A stretch of DNA of 64,000 nucleotides from Akebia trifoliata (GCA_017979445.1 CM030719.1:28229317-28293316); one strand, 5' to 3'. Positions 33,501 through 44,518 are shown, counted from the first letter of the stretch. Numbers and translations: made by a program. Notes: a model not told the origin generated them from the letters alone.

Positions 33501-34089
33501 AATAATAAAGGAGGGAAGAAAAGAGATTTAGGTATAGCTATGGAGGCGGTGCCATCGCTAAAGAATGATGCACCAAGATCGTGCTCGGAGTAGAGCTTAG
33601 GCTTTGATATCAAGTAAAATCAGAATTTTATTGAGAATTCTTGCATGGTGTTACAAGAATGCCAATAGGATATTTATAAATATCACATCAACCAAGCACA
33701 TAAATTAGACTAATATAAATATTTAAGTTTATCAATACTTTCTAATGTAAAACATCAATTATCATAATTTAAATATATCATTTTCCATCACAACCTTACA
33801 TTTGTGATAAATACATTAGCAATGATACAATGTATCTTACACACCTTAATACAATGCATTTTATTCTCTAATAATTTTCGATTAATGTAAGCTACCTAAT
33901 AATGATTAGATAAGCCATATAATTTGAGTACTCTCCCTACCTCTTTGCAACTAAGTTGCAGAGAAATACTGATTAAGAAGGAATGGGGTGCAATGATGAA
34001 AAATAAAAATTATCCACATCAATAGACACCTGTTTAATTCTATGATTGGTGTGTCATGAAAAAAAAAGTTGGTCCACCTTATACTTATT

Positions 34090-34253
34090 ATAATAATGAT
34101 GAATGTACGCGGTTGATGTGGCAAGGGCACAGAACCACACATCTTTTTCTTATGTATCTCCATGAAAGCAGTCTATGGTTCTATGCCCTTGCCATGTCAA
34201 CCCCATACCTAACCACGTACCGAGACCGTGTGCATTCATCACGACTATACTTA
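34090..34253. mobile_element. MITE (GATGAATGTACGCGG arms), copy 1
   Basis: GATGTGGCAAGGGCACAGAA mirrors TTCTATGCCCTTGCCATGTC. The outer arms ATGATGAATG and CATTCATCACGAC mirror as well. Core ATCTTTTTCTTATGTATCTC. A second copy follows at 34314-34497. Confidence 0.78.
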
Positions 34254-34313
34254 TTAACCCCTTGAGGTTATGAAAGCCTTATCCTAAAGATAAATTCAAT
34301 ACTAACTAGAATA

Positions 34314-34497
34314 ATGACGAATGCATGCAGTCTTGGTACACAATTGAGTACGTGGCTGACATGGCAAGGGTATAGAACTGCACATCTTTTTCTTGTGTAT
34401 CCCGATGAAAGTGATCTATGATTTTGTGCCTTTACCACGTCAGCCGTGTACCCAACTGCCTACCAAGACCACGTGCATTCATCACAACTCTACCAAG
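34314..34497. mobile_element. MITE (GACGAATGCATGCAGTC arms), copy 2
   Basis: AATGACGAATGCATGCAGTC with TTGGTACACAATTG mirrors CAACTGCCTACCAAG with CACGTGCATTCATCACAAC. GGCTGACATGGCAAGGGTA mirrors CTTTACCACGTCAGCC. Confidence 0.78.
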
Positions 34498-35185
34498 TAA
34501 TAATGCTCCTACAGCAATCCATTACAAGCAGTTGTTGCCATACTTATAATACACATTTATATATTTGAGGTACCTTACCATTGCCTAAATCGGTAACTTA
34601 GGGATGTAATTCTAGTAATTATTTTTTGGTATTATATTACCACTCCATGCAATTTACTTCAACTATACACCACTCAGAAAACACAACACCAGAACAAGAT
34701 CCCATTACTTTTAAGGTTAAGTTTCCAGGTTTTGTGGAAAATTAGAGATACCTAATTTTTGGGAAAGTTAGGATTTTGGTTTTCTTGAGTTTTGATAGTT
34801 GAAGGAGATATAATCTTTAAGCCAAAGATGATGCAAAAATTTTATCGTCCAAGATGAAGAGTATGGGTTTTTGGGAAAATCAAAGGTTTTTCACAATGGT
34901 TTAATTCAAGGGCATTTCAATTATTTTATGCAAATCTCTCATGGAAGACCAAAATCAAGAGGAATGCCAGAAAATATAGGGAGTATCCTAATGTCCACCA
35001 ATGCCTAGAGGGATTCTCCAAAATTATCTAACCTGAAATAAATGTTGTGGTCATAAAACATTTGAATATAATAATCTCACTTATGGTGAGATTTTATTGT
35101 TGGGATGACTGGTTTTTTTTATTGGGATGATTATCATAATATAATGATGTGTCATACATGCATTCTCTACATTTACAAATCCCAA

Positions 35186-35419
35186 TTTTTTTTTAAAGTG
35201 ATGTGGTTCGGACCGTAGGCTCGACTAATAGGGACAAAGCAACTGACCTCTTAGAGCACCATATCTCACCCAATTCCTCCGAGTACATGCAATACTCCAC
35301 TAACCACACATATCAAGTAAACGGAGAAAAATCTCTATGAATGGCCAACAATGGGACTTGAACTCAAGAGTCAAGACCTCTCCCTTTTGGAGGGATGCGT
35401 TGGCCACTGCGTTCATTGG
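35186..35419 (-). mobile_element. tRNA-derived SINE with 14-bp target duplication
   Basis: Flanked by TTTACAAATCCCAA (35172-35185) and TTTACAAGTCCCAA (35420-35433). On the minus strand it begins near CAATGAACGCAGTGGCCAAC (box A-like) and has box-B-like GAGTTCAAGTCCC about 50 bp on. It ends in an A-rich tail (CACTTTAAAAAAAAAA). Same family as 33141-33337. Confidence 0.85.
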
Positions 35420-35828
35420 TTTACAAGTCCCAAACTAGTACATGAATTTGGTGAATTGAGGTTAAATTTGATCATAATCAGTAGGAGAGTTCTTGATTGA
35501 GGCTTATATATGTAAGGAAATGTCATGGAAACGGAAACAACGACAAAACCCAAAATTTATCAAATTGGGTGGACCATGGTTGGATTTCAGTTCAATTTGA
35601 TTGGACAGATTTATATATTTGTTAAATTTTTTTTTAATATTTGCATATTATTCTCTTAAACTACGATAAGTTATTTTCATAGAAAAATAACATTTATAAA
35701 TAGAATAATGTTGAAATCTCAATGAAATGCATCTATTGTTCTTACACATTTCCACGTAAAGAAAGTGAGATATGAAGTACAATCTTCATGAGATCACTCT
35801 AACACAACTCTCATAAATATATTACAAA

Positions 35829-36010
35829 AGACTCATGATCCAATATGGTGTCTCCTTCTTATAAAATGGTATAGGTGTCTACGTGGTACGTTTCAATTAG
35901 AGTCTAAAACACTTGAGGCTCCTGATCAAGCCGTTCATGTAGTTCAATGTGTTTATTTTCTAATCAAATTGTACCACGTAAACGCCGTTCCTATCTATAA
36001 AGACGGAACA
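35829..36010. mobile_element. MITE of the GATCCAGAA family (SINE-free site)
   Basis: GATCCAATATGGTGTC with TAGGTGTCTACGTGGTACG mirrors TTGTACCACGTAAACGCC. The site equivalent to the SINE insertion (TACGTGGTAC, 35880-35889) is uninterrupted. Confidence 0.65.
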
Positions 36011-36109
36011 CCTTGTGGGATCTCGACTCATTACAAAATTCAGTCGAATCTAGTTGGACCATGGTTTGGTCGTCGATTTTAAAACTCAAACATTAGTAGA
36101 AGATATGCA

Positions 36110-36200
36110 AGGAGACAATATGTGGTGGATGATAAAGGTCACCTCCTAGCTTGGCCATCCTTCGTCAACCCACACCTCCCCTTAGAGGGCCATCCATGTC
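36110..36200 (-). repeat. Upstream fragment of a third type A DVL copy
   Basis: TGTGGTGGATGATAAAGGTC, then AGGGCCATCCATGTC at about 36190, parallels the type A upstream blocks at 25145-25305 and 40588-40755 in the same orientation. No coding remainder was found. Confidence 0.5.
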
Positions 36201-37429
36201 AAACTTAAAGAAACACACTATATATGATAAGTGAATGTCATTGTCAGACATTTTTCATATTGCTAGGTACCTTTAATCTTTTATAAACCAAATGCAACGA
36301 TTTGGGTTTTGTTTCAAATGTTCGGAACGCTCCATTAATGATTGACTCAAAGCTTGGGTATCAATGTATCCAAAGTTGAAACCATTAATAAGGCAAACTA
36401 ATCTTATAGTATTAAAATCAACTTTTATTATATCTAAAAAAGAAAATCTATGTGAATTATATATATGAGTAACAACAAATGATGAAATCTATGATAAGGA
36501 GTCGAACATGAAAGATGATTTAACTCACAATATGCTAAAATCCCTGGTGCCACCTCAATTGTCGGTCACATAAACACCAGATCTAAAAAAGTCTCCAATA
36601 TTGCCCAAACTACTTTCTCACTTGTATTTTTCTTCACCTCAAATCTTGTCTTTGATTCATAGTAGATTTTGATTTCTTAGGTCCACAAAGAAAGCCTGGA
36701 CCAACCCAAGATTATTTCAACATTAATATGCCTTTACATCGCTAAATACTGCCAGATATGAGTCTCGTCTTCCTCTACCTCAATTTCCAAACCCTCTAAA
36801 AATCACAATTTTTATTCCCCTCCTCACCATTGTTTCAAATCTTGTCAGAGACCGAGATTACTATAATCCAAGTCAATTTGATATCATTTATGAACGAGTA
36901 TTTTAAAATCTTGACCGAGTCATTAAAATTTAATTGAGTCAGTCGAGGTCTTGCAACTTTAAATTAAAATAATTATTTATATTCAAATATTTATTTTTTA
37001 AATAAAAATATAACCTTGTAAGCCGCCTAATCTAATAAAAAAATTATTATTATTTTCGTATAAATATGGATTAATAAATAATAGCAAATTGAGTTAAGTG
37101 CTTGTACCATCAGTTGAGATGATTCAGACAAGTCAACTTGGTTTATGTGGGTTGAAATACGTGACAAAATAAGGAGCTTTAAAACCATGCAGGGATTTTT
37201 TTTTTTTTCCTTTTGGGAAGGTATTTGATGCAGAGAATTGAACATAAAAATTACAGTTTACCTTGAGAAAAATAAAGGTTCGCTAATCTGGATGGGTTTT
37301 TCTAGTTAGTTAGGGTAGGGTGACTTGGTAAGATTTCAAATTTTAATGAGGATTGTTGGGCCGCATGGTTTGTCAAGTTGGCCAAATAACATGACAACCT
37401 GAGTTCATGGCGTAGATTAAATTTATGAA

Positions 37430-37607
37430 TCTTGATAATTTGATTCCCCAACGTGGCATACTCAATCGACTACCCTAACGTGGGATGTGCCAAAATCATA
37501 GATTTCCTTTTATCGGGATACACAACTACACATATTTTTGGGGATGTGTGCTCATGTATCCTGATGCATAAAGTCTAGGTTTTGACACATCCCATGTCAG
37601 AGGAGTC
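37430..37607. mobile_element. MITE (CCAACGTGGCATACTCAATC arms)
   Basis: TAACGTGGGATGTGCCAAAA mirrors GGTTTTGACACATCCCATGT. Related to 28993-29222. Core ATCATAGATTTCCTTTTATC. Confidence 0.65.
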
Positions 37608-37869
37608 ATATTATATATTTAAAAAAAAAATCAAAATGTTTTCCTTAAGTTTAGCGAAGGCTTTGAAAATGGATGGTCCCTATTGAATTTTTTAAATTCT
37701 AATTCAAGAAAAATTGTCATTCTAAAAAAATTTCTCAAAGTAAAATTTTATGATCTACCGATATGTGGCATCCAAAAATGTGATTGGCGGTCATGGATTT
37801 TTTCTTGGGTGTTTTTTTTATATTTTTTATCTACCTACAAGAAAAGTAATTAAAAAAATGAAAAATAAA

Positions 37870-38053
37870 AGAGTCGTGATGAATGCACACAGTAAGTCAT
37901 ACATGATTTGTATGTGGCTGATGTGGCAATGGCACAAAATCATAGATCTTTTTCTTCAAGATACACAAGAAAAAGATCAAGGGTTTTATGTCTTTGCCAC
38001 ATCAGTCATGTACAGGCCTTGTATGATTTACCACGTGCACTCATCATCATTCA
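37870..38053. mobile_element. MITE upstream of the inverted type B DVL gene
   Basis: GTCGTGATGAATGCACACAG mirrors ACGTGCACTCATCATCATT. GGCTGATGTGGCAATGGCAC mirrors GTCTTTGCCACATCAGTC. The core hairpin is near perfect (AGATCTTTTTCTTCAAGATA / CAAGAAAAAGATCAAGG). A 121-residue frame crossing it is fortuitous. Confidence 0.75.
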
Positions 38054-38577
38054 AAATAAAAACAAAAGCCCACTTATTCTCCTTTCTTACAATTAACACG
38101 TGTCACCTGAAATGAATAATTCAAAGAAGAAATCCTTGAAATCATTGAACGCCTTGCACCAAAACAGCAACAAATCTAAAACAAAATTTATCATCTCCCA
38201 AGAAACAACGCTAAAACAAAGAGATGCTCATAATTCGTGATTCCTTCATTCCCATATTTCCTGTTATACTTCCAAACCAAAACAAGTCTTCTTTCTAGCT
38301 TGGTTCCATCTCCATACATCCATCAGACCATCACTCTCTTAGTCTCCTGGTCTTTCCTACTCTTGTCGTCCAATAATGCCACGTGTATGGTCCACTGTGC
38401 ACTTAAACAAGGACTTTGGAGGACTCATGTCATTCTCTCAAGTGACATGCCAAATGTGCTCCCTTGAAATATCTCCCAAGTACTGTGTTACATTGGAGGT
38501 CACGTGATGTTGTCGTAAGCTGTGAAGAGTCGCTCCCAGTCTTCTCAAAAGAGACACCAACGTGTGGTTTGGTACCA

Positions 38578-38583
38578 TATAAA
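38578..38583 (+). promoter_or_regulatory. Possible TATA box of inverted DVL gene
   Basis: TATAAA, 300 bp before the ATG at 38882. The equivalent positions in the sister copies do not keep it, so its use is uncertain. Confidence 0.35.
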
Positions 38584-38881
38584 GATAAGGTTCATGTTAG
38601 TGACTTCAAACTGATTTGTCAAGGAAGCAATGATCAGTGGCCGGCACACTTGGCTGACTTGTAGGCTATTTTAAGTTCAATCTAAGGAGACATGGTGCAC
38701 GTGATATGTGGATGTTATGAGTGTGCCATGGACCCTTTGATATCAAGATATTTATGTTCATGTATTGGTCCAATCAGACATTAAAATCTTTACGACACAT
38801 ATCGCCAGGTGAGTGATAAATCGCTAGTATAATCGTGTCGTGGTGGTGGTGGTGGTTTGACGTAAACACCAACATTGAATT

Positions 38882-38995
38882 ATGGGTAAGAGAGTTGATA
38901 AGTTGAAGAGAAAGTTGAGGAACCAAAGGGGGAAGTTGTATATAATGAGGGTGTGCATTACAATGCTTCTATGTTGGCATGATGAGTACTCTTAG
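38882..38995 (+). CDS. DVL: DVL/RTFL micropeptide, type B (intact, inverted copy)
   Basis: A 37-residue peptide. It starts [15 protein letters not shown] (strongly basic) and ends in the RTF domain [21 protein letters not shown]. The LLCWHD ending is the classic DVL/ROT4 signature. These small peptides act at the plasma membrane in organ patterning when overexpressed; the role here is inferred. An in-frame TGA shortly before the ATG fixes the start. The second Arg of the usual RRC is Val. The sister gene at 42978-43088 is about 4 kb away in opposite orientation. Confidence 0.9.
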   Translation: MGKRVDKLKRKLRNQRGKLYIMRVCITMLLCWHDEYS

Positions 38996-40084
38996 AAGGA
39001 CTTGTACTCTTTGAAGGCTTTAAATCTGCATTGGGTTTTGCTTCATTTTAATCATTTTCTTTGTACTTTCAAGTTCTACTTGTATATCTCTCTCTATTAA
39101 TTTTTCTCTCATTTTTTCCATCTTTTTTTTACATTAGGGTTTTAAGACCAAGCCCCCCCCCCCCTCAAAGATTGAAAAGAAGTTTAATTATCAATCTCTT
39201 CTGCGTCTTATAAATAATTGTTTAATGATTTTTAATTGATTTGCTATTGAATCTTTTTGTCTGCTTTGCCTTGATGGTTATCTCATATTAAGTTCATCAA
39301 AATTTATATTCCATGGAGAGACTCCTATTACCATGCCATGTAATTAGCTGATGAGACCGAGACAACTTGGGCATCCAAGCCATGTCAGTCTTGAACGCAA
39401 CCCATAACAATTCCTGTTATGATTCGCCATCTTAATGGATCGTTTGAGATCCGGGTCATCTTGTTCGACTTGGGTGTCATCTCAGTCACCAAGGCAATCA
39501 AGCGAGATTTTCATCTGCTACTAAGCACTTTAAAGTTAAAACTGCAACTAGCTTCTTTCCCTCCCTTTACCTATTCTCAAAACCCACAAATCTCGTTTAT
39601 GAGGGTTTGACGCATCCTATAAGGGACGAAAATTGACACTAAATTGATAAATTAAATGAGATTTTCACTACATTGTTCTCTTTGTAGAAAGATTCAAGCG
39701 TTCTTAATTCCTGTTATTTTCCCAAAGATGATGATGATGATAGCAAACTAATATTTAATAGGATAAGGAGCCATTTAGACCTAATAAAATGACTCACCAG
39801 GTGGCATACACAATCGACTCACTAACGTGGACAAGTTTGGAAACCATAGATCTTTCCGCCTGGGGATACACAGCTCCCTTGGGATCAACTTTAAAGATAG
39901 TATCTCACTAAAAATAACGAAACTTGCGAAATAGTCACTTTAAACTTGCGAATTCGTTATCATTCATGTTTTGGTAATTAAAATGAACAGTGAGCAGAAA
40001 TCATAAATTCATCAAAAGTCACTTTTTCGTAAATATTTCTATAATCAACCCAAAAAATAAAAAAAACACATACAGAATGAACAA

Positions 40085-40790
40085 TGTGAAAGCTAGTTAG
40101 GCAAAATCCTTAAAAGTATTATTGGGAATAAAATTACAATATTCTAAGTCATTTTTTCTTTACACCCAGTTAACACAATTAAGATTGTAAACTAGGTTCC
40201 TTCTCTCAAAGAATGAGAGATGCTCCAATTTTTTGAGGGATGAAGTATACAACAAATATTCCCAAAACCCAGAGTCTCTCTATGAGGGAGAATTAGAATT
40301 CCTTAGAATTGAAGTTACACAGTCTCCCTCCCTCCCTCCCTCCATCATACCCAGAGTTTAAATCTCAAATTTTGACCCATCGATAGAAACTTCACCTCCA
40401 TGTGCTCCACACGTGCCAACACAAGAGTGTAAAGATGTGCTCACTGCTACTGAAAGAAAGGGTACGTTGCCATAGTTCTGTAGAAGACAGAAGGTACGGG
40501 TACGAGCACAGGTACGGGAATTTGAGAGCTCAATTTGTACTTGTCCATGACGGGCTTATCTTATATAGAGAGGGAGGCGTGGACACATGTGGTGGGTGAC
40601 AAGTGTCGGCCCATCTTTGGGCCCTTTGTCTGGTCCCACATTAACTATAATTAAGATTATAAAACTGACCTACTAGCTTTCCTCTTTGCCAACCCGGCGT
40701 GATAATAGCCCTTTATCTTCCCACTCTGCTTGTGGACCCTCCATGTTTACAATCAACTTCATTATTGGATATTTTTTCTTTAATTTGTAT
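40085..40790 (-). repeat. Type A DVL duplication block, copy 2 (dead gene)
   Basis: Homologous and same orientation as 24480-25330, including the minus-strand TATATAAG (40561-40568), GTACGGGTACG words (about 40492) and the 3' flank CTTCTCTCAAAGAATGAGAG. Confidence 0.8.
40401..40473 (-). pseudogene. Type A DVL pseudogene
   Basis: From ATG at 40473 the minus strand reads MATYPFFQ then TAG. The first six residues match the intact gene at 25002. The middle is deleted: CATCTTTACACTCTTGTGTT joins the start of the RTF domain directly to its LLCW end. The TATA-containing promoter is retained. Confidence 0.8.
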
Positions 40791-41030
40791 TTATTTTGAT
40801 ATCAAATTTCCTTAATATCTTTTATAATTTGTTTTTTTGGTGAATCCTTGAATTGGCCCCCCTTCTGTTTACAAAATGATGACAAGTCCCTTGACCTCAA
40901 TCTTATCTAATAGACTAATGAGAAGTGAGCTAAATACCTTCTTCAACCTCTAACCAAAGACATTTGGCTTTTCTCCCCCTCAAACCAATTATTTTCAAGT
41001 TTTTCAATATGATCCGCTTAATTCTGAGTC

Positions 41031-41172
41031 GAAAAGACCTAGTCAGTCTGTACATGACTTATGTGGCAAGGGAACAAAATCATAGATCTTTTTCTTCGAG
41101 ATACACAAGGAAAAATATCAACGGTTTTGTGCCCTTCCCACATCAATCGCTTACTGACCAAGTGTGAGCTTT
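41031..41172. mobile_element. MITE with near-perfect core hairpin
   Basis: GGCAAGGGAACAAAATCATA mirrors CGGTTTTGTGCCCTTCCCAC. The outer arms are GACCTAGTCAGTCTG / CGCTTACTGACCAAG. Core AGATCTTTTTCTTCGAGATA. Confidence 0.7.
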
Positions 41173-41494
41173 TTCGAGTCAGAAAATCATTAATCTTTCA
41201 ATATCAAAGGTTTTTTTTTTTTTTTTTTTTATTCATGTATTGGACCTTATCTTCAATCCCTCATTTTCATTTATTTATAATCCCTTCTAAAATAATCATG
41301 ATTTTTTATCCAAAATTCCATAATCTTCTACTTCAAAACTCGTATCTTCTTATTGACTTTTAAATGTCTATATTCGTAAGATAACATTATTTTGAAGTTG
41401 GAAGAAGAAAGAATTAGGAATTCTGATTATAAGGCAAAGATGGACACATTTAGATCATTTTTCATTAATCTATAAAAGAAGATTGAAGTCCAGG

Positions 41495-41747
41495 CACTTC
41501 GTGAAAGATGAAAATTTTGACAAGAAAATTCGATGGGCCAAAGCCCACTAGTTTTAGTAACTGAATTTTGATGGTCCATGGCCGTTGAATAGAGCTAATG
41601 AATTTCTCTCATCTTCCGTTAATTTGATGGCTTCAATCTGTCAAAAAAACATTTGACAATGAAAAATTTTGACATCTTGGACCATCAAATTTTATGAAAT
41701 TCGACAGCCTTGTGCCGTCAAATATAGGTTCTTTTTTTCACATTGTA
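41495..41747. mobile_element. CACTA-type MITE
   Basis: Ends CACTTCGTGAAA and, reversed, TACAATGTGAAAAAAAG, flanked by AGG on both sides (41492-41494, 41748-41750). Interior GATGGGCCAAAGCCCAC and TTTGACAATGAAAAAT parallel 30050-30254. Confidence 0.72.
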
Positions 41748-42144
41748 AGGGGTATGTCATCAGTTTAAAAATACAGGGGTATCCCAAATCTTCACCGAAA
41801 GATACATGGAAGGATATGAAATTTATAAATCACCCTTTATTTTTTTATTTTTTTATTTTTTTTATGACTAAAAATGGTAATATGGTGGATATTTTAGTTG
41901 CCTAAATATGCATGTAATAACTACACTACTTTTACGTAAAAATGGTATACTATCCATAAAATCAACTTTAACAATAGAACTACTTGAGCATCAAATTATA
42001 GTTGTGTTTTAATAGATTTCATCAATGAATTTTGCTTTTTCAATTAAGTTTTCTAATTATAGTTTATATTTTTCCTATTATAATATTTTTTTGTTGAATC
42101 CAATTGAGATAACTGGACAACGACGACGATAGTTCATGAACCAA

Positions 42145-42374
42145 ACCCCAAGGGGGTGGCTCAATGGCAATTTTCGGATCCGAGTTCAATACTCAGTATG
42201 AGCAGTATTTCCTCGGGGCCACCCGCGAGGACGCACCCTCTTACCTGGTGCGTGTGATGTGCGAGTGTTACACGTGCCCAGGGGAGGAACCCATATGCCT
42301 TGGCTCCGGCCATGGCTCTTACAGTCCCCTTAGTAGGACATAGGTTTGTACAACCTCGTCATATAAAAAAAAAC
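42145..42374 (+). mobile_element. tRNA-derived SINE with 16-bp target duplication
   Basis: Flanked by ATAGTTCATGAACCAA (42129-42144) and ATAGTTTATGAACCAA (42375-42390). Box A-like GGTGGCTCAATGGCAA and box B-like CCGAGTTCAATACTC occur near the 5' end, a GC-rich body follows (GGGGCCACCCGCGAGGAC), and the 3' end is an A-run. A different SINE family from those at 33.1 and 35.2 kb. Confidence 0.87.
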
Positions 42375-42977
42375 ATAGTTTATGAACCAATTATCTTGAT
42401 TACTCCACACCCTGTATCATCTTAATTTGTAATTTTTTCGTCAACGGAGTATATTAATTAACCCGATTGATTTATCTACTTTTAGACAGCTGCATCTCAA
42501 GCTAAATGTAGATTATTATATCTTACAAGTCATGCTAATGTTCTCAACAGGATCTAAGCCCAATTAACACAATCAGATCATAATGAAATCAATTAAACAA
42601 TGAACAAAACAAACCAATCATGGAGTCCTTGAGGTGGAGAAAGGCTACACCATCTATAGGGGTCGGTTACACACCCCAACCTTGGATTAACTATATAGGG
42701 AAATTGTCCCTTTTGGATCAAACACACATACACTACCATATATACATATTTGATAAGTAAACTACTACTAAAGAAGGCTTTTCTTTCTATTCCTTTACAG
42801 ACTACACTTGGCAATCTTCCCAACCCAGTTCTACTACAACCTCAATGAGTAGGACCACTACAATAATTTACAAAATATATACAGATATATAGATTATATT
42901 ACATGTTGTACTAACCAAAATTGAAACAAAATGAAGCAAAACCCAAATTCCCTGAAAGAGTACATGTTGTTGTGATT

Positions 42978-43088
42978 CTAAGAGTACTTCGGCCAACATA
43001 AGAGCATAGTGATGCACATCCTCATAATGTAAAGCTTCCCCATTTGGTTTCTCACCTTTCTCTTCATCTTACCAACTCTCTTACCCAT
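42978..43088 (-). CDS. DVL: DVL/RTFL micropeptide, type B (intact)
   Basis: A 36-residue peptide, ATG at 43088 to TAG at 42978. It starts MGKRVGKMKRKVRNQ and has the RTF domain [20 protein letters not shown]. Nearly every difference from the inverted sister at 38882-38995 keeps the frame. One codon is lost at the end, where WHDEYS reads WPKYS, so the HD of the common CWHD ending is missing. The long upstream block (43130-44080) is shared with the dead copy at 31 kb and the remnant at 21.8 kb. Confidence 0.88.
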   Translation of the reverse strand: MGKRVGKMKRKVRNQMGKLYIMRMCITMLLCWPKYS

Positions 43089-43129
43089 GCTTCCCTTTGA
43101 TGTTTATACTTCTTCCACCACCACCACCA

Positions 43130-44080
43130 CTACTACTACTACTAATAGGTTTCATCAGACAACAAAGCCAGATTTATCGAGTGCCTAACTAGTGTATCAC
43201 ATAGATTCTAGCCCCGATTGGGCCCACTTGCAGACATATGTATCACGCTCATAACGTTCCCTATCGCGTGGACCATCTCTCTCTAAATTCAACTTAAAAA
43301 CACCATCCATTCAGCTAGGTGTGCCGGCCACTTACGACAGATAAAATCAGTTTGAAGTAGCTAACATGAACCTTATCTTCTTTATCACCCAACCCTACGT
43401 ACTCGACTTTAGAAGGACAGAGAACCACAAATCACATCTGAAGTAACCTTCATAAAGGGGAGTACCTTCCACTTTTGAGTTAAGAGAATGACACTTGTCC
43501 TTCGTTACCGTCTTCTACATGATATTCTATTTGCGGGTCCAATTTCCTAACCAAAGAACAGCAAAAGAAAGATACTCATCTTATCTCATTGAAATGAGAG
43601 TAATCATGGATAGGACATTAGATACACACCAAGCATTTTCATGAGGGTCCATACATTTAAGTTTTAAATTATTAATATAGACAAAGCCAGCTGATATGGG
43701 TTGAATTTGGATGGACCAGATGATTTTTGTCCTAACAAATGTCCTAGTCAAGGCCAATGATGTGTTTAGTCCAACAACTAAAAGCTGTGTGAGAAGACTT
43801 ACATCTTTGGAAATACAAAAACAGGGAAGTATTTGAATCACATATGGGTGTTTCTCATGCATTTATGAAGCTTCTTGGAAGGAAGTTTGTGTCTCACTTC
43901 ATCGCATCGTACATTTTTCATGACAGTCACGTGGAGAGAGAAGAAAATTGATGTGGATATCTAAGATCTGACCATTTTATGATCCATATAAATATCATAA
44001 TTGTTATCGTCCGAAGCAAACAAACAAAATATTGATCAAACATCATCATCAAAGTCTTATCACAAATATCTGAGGTTGGC
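43130..44080 (-). repeat. Upstream block of the type B DVL gene
   Basis: Reference copy of the about-1-kb block repeated at 31220-32290 and, partly, 21770-22535 and (inverted) 38427-38881. Begins with a CCACCACCACCACTACTA run just above the gene. Confidence 0.75.
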
Positions 44081-44312
44081 CCAAGGATTATGATCGTCTC
44101 TTAACCATCTCAAGTGCATATGACCTTATGGTAGGGAACTCAACATTCAGTTTCACTGATACCATTTAGAGATCTTTCATCCAAAAGAGAATAAGATAGC
44201 AAGATATATATTAGATGCTCGCAATAACTTGACCACAGTGTTTTTCACCTTGCAAAGAAACTTTGAGGTCATGGGTTGATGTCCAGCTTACCCATTTAAA
44301 AAAAAAAAAACC

Positions 44313-44518
44313 GATAGCTCATTTCCCTCTCACACACGGGTCTTCATCCTCTCTCTCTCTCTCCAAATGGCCAACAAAATACAAGGAGAATCAAACTCCA
44401 TAGAATCTTTTCTCTTGATAGCTCATTTCCCTCTCACACACGGGTCTTCGTCTCTCTCTCTCTCCAAATGGCCAACAAAATACAAGGAGAATCAAACTCC
44501 ATAGAATCTTTTCTCTTG
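44313..44518. repeat. Recent tandem duplication, two units of about 104 bp
   Basis: GATAGCTCATTTCCCTCTCA begins each unit (44313 and 44417), and both end in CCATAGAATCTTTTCTCTTG. The units are almost identical apart from a CT-run length change, so the duplication is young compared with surrounding decay. Confidence 0.9.

Larger units (their letters stand above)
32425..33873 (-). mobile_element. Copia-type LTR element, degenerate, 1.45 kb
   Basis: Two LTR-like copies in the same orientation (about 32425-32680 and 33613-33873) match the solo LTR at 27304-27561. The outer flanks are the 5-bp repeat ATTTT (32420-32424, 33874-33878). Next to the 5' LTR, the minus strand reads TGATATCAAAGCC (33612-33600), a decayed primer-binding site for initiator Met tRNA (usual form TGGTATCAGAGCC). 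The short interior has no gag or pol frame. It is partly filled by a MITE that itself carries a SINE. Confidence 0.72.
38427..39110 (+). repeat. Inverted type B DVL duplication block
   Basis: Reverse-complement counterpart of 42905-43500, including GATAAGGTTCATGTTAG, CTTCAAACTGATTT and GTGGCCGGCACAC upstream of the gene and the TGGGTTTTGCTTCATTTTAA 3' flank. It puts this copy convergent with the type B gene at 42978-43088. Confidence 0.75.
40836..41838. mobile_element. Long-TIR element (copy 3) carrying nested elements
   Basis: Left GGTGAATCC..., with ACAAAATGATGACAAGTCCC, mirrors right GGGGTATGTCATCAGTTT...AAATCACC. A MITE (41031-41172) and a CACTA MITE (41495-41747) are inside. Family as at 1083-1836 and 6493-7250. 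Confidence 0.55.

Noticed and set aside
37750..38115. 121-residue plus-strand frame before the inverted DVL gene
   Set aside because: Runs through a MITE hairpin; no conserved motif.
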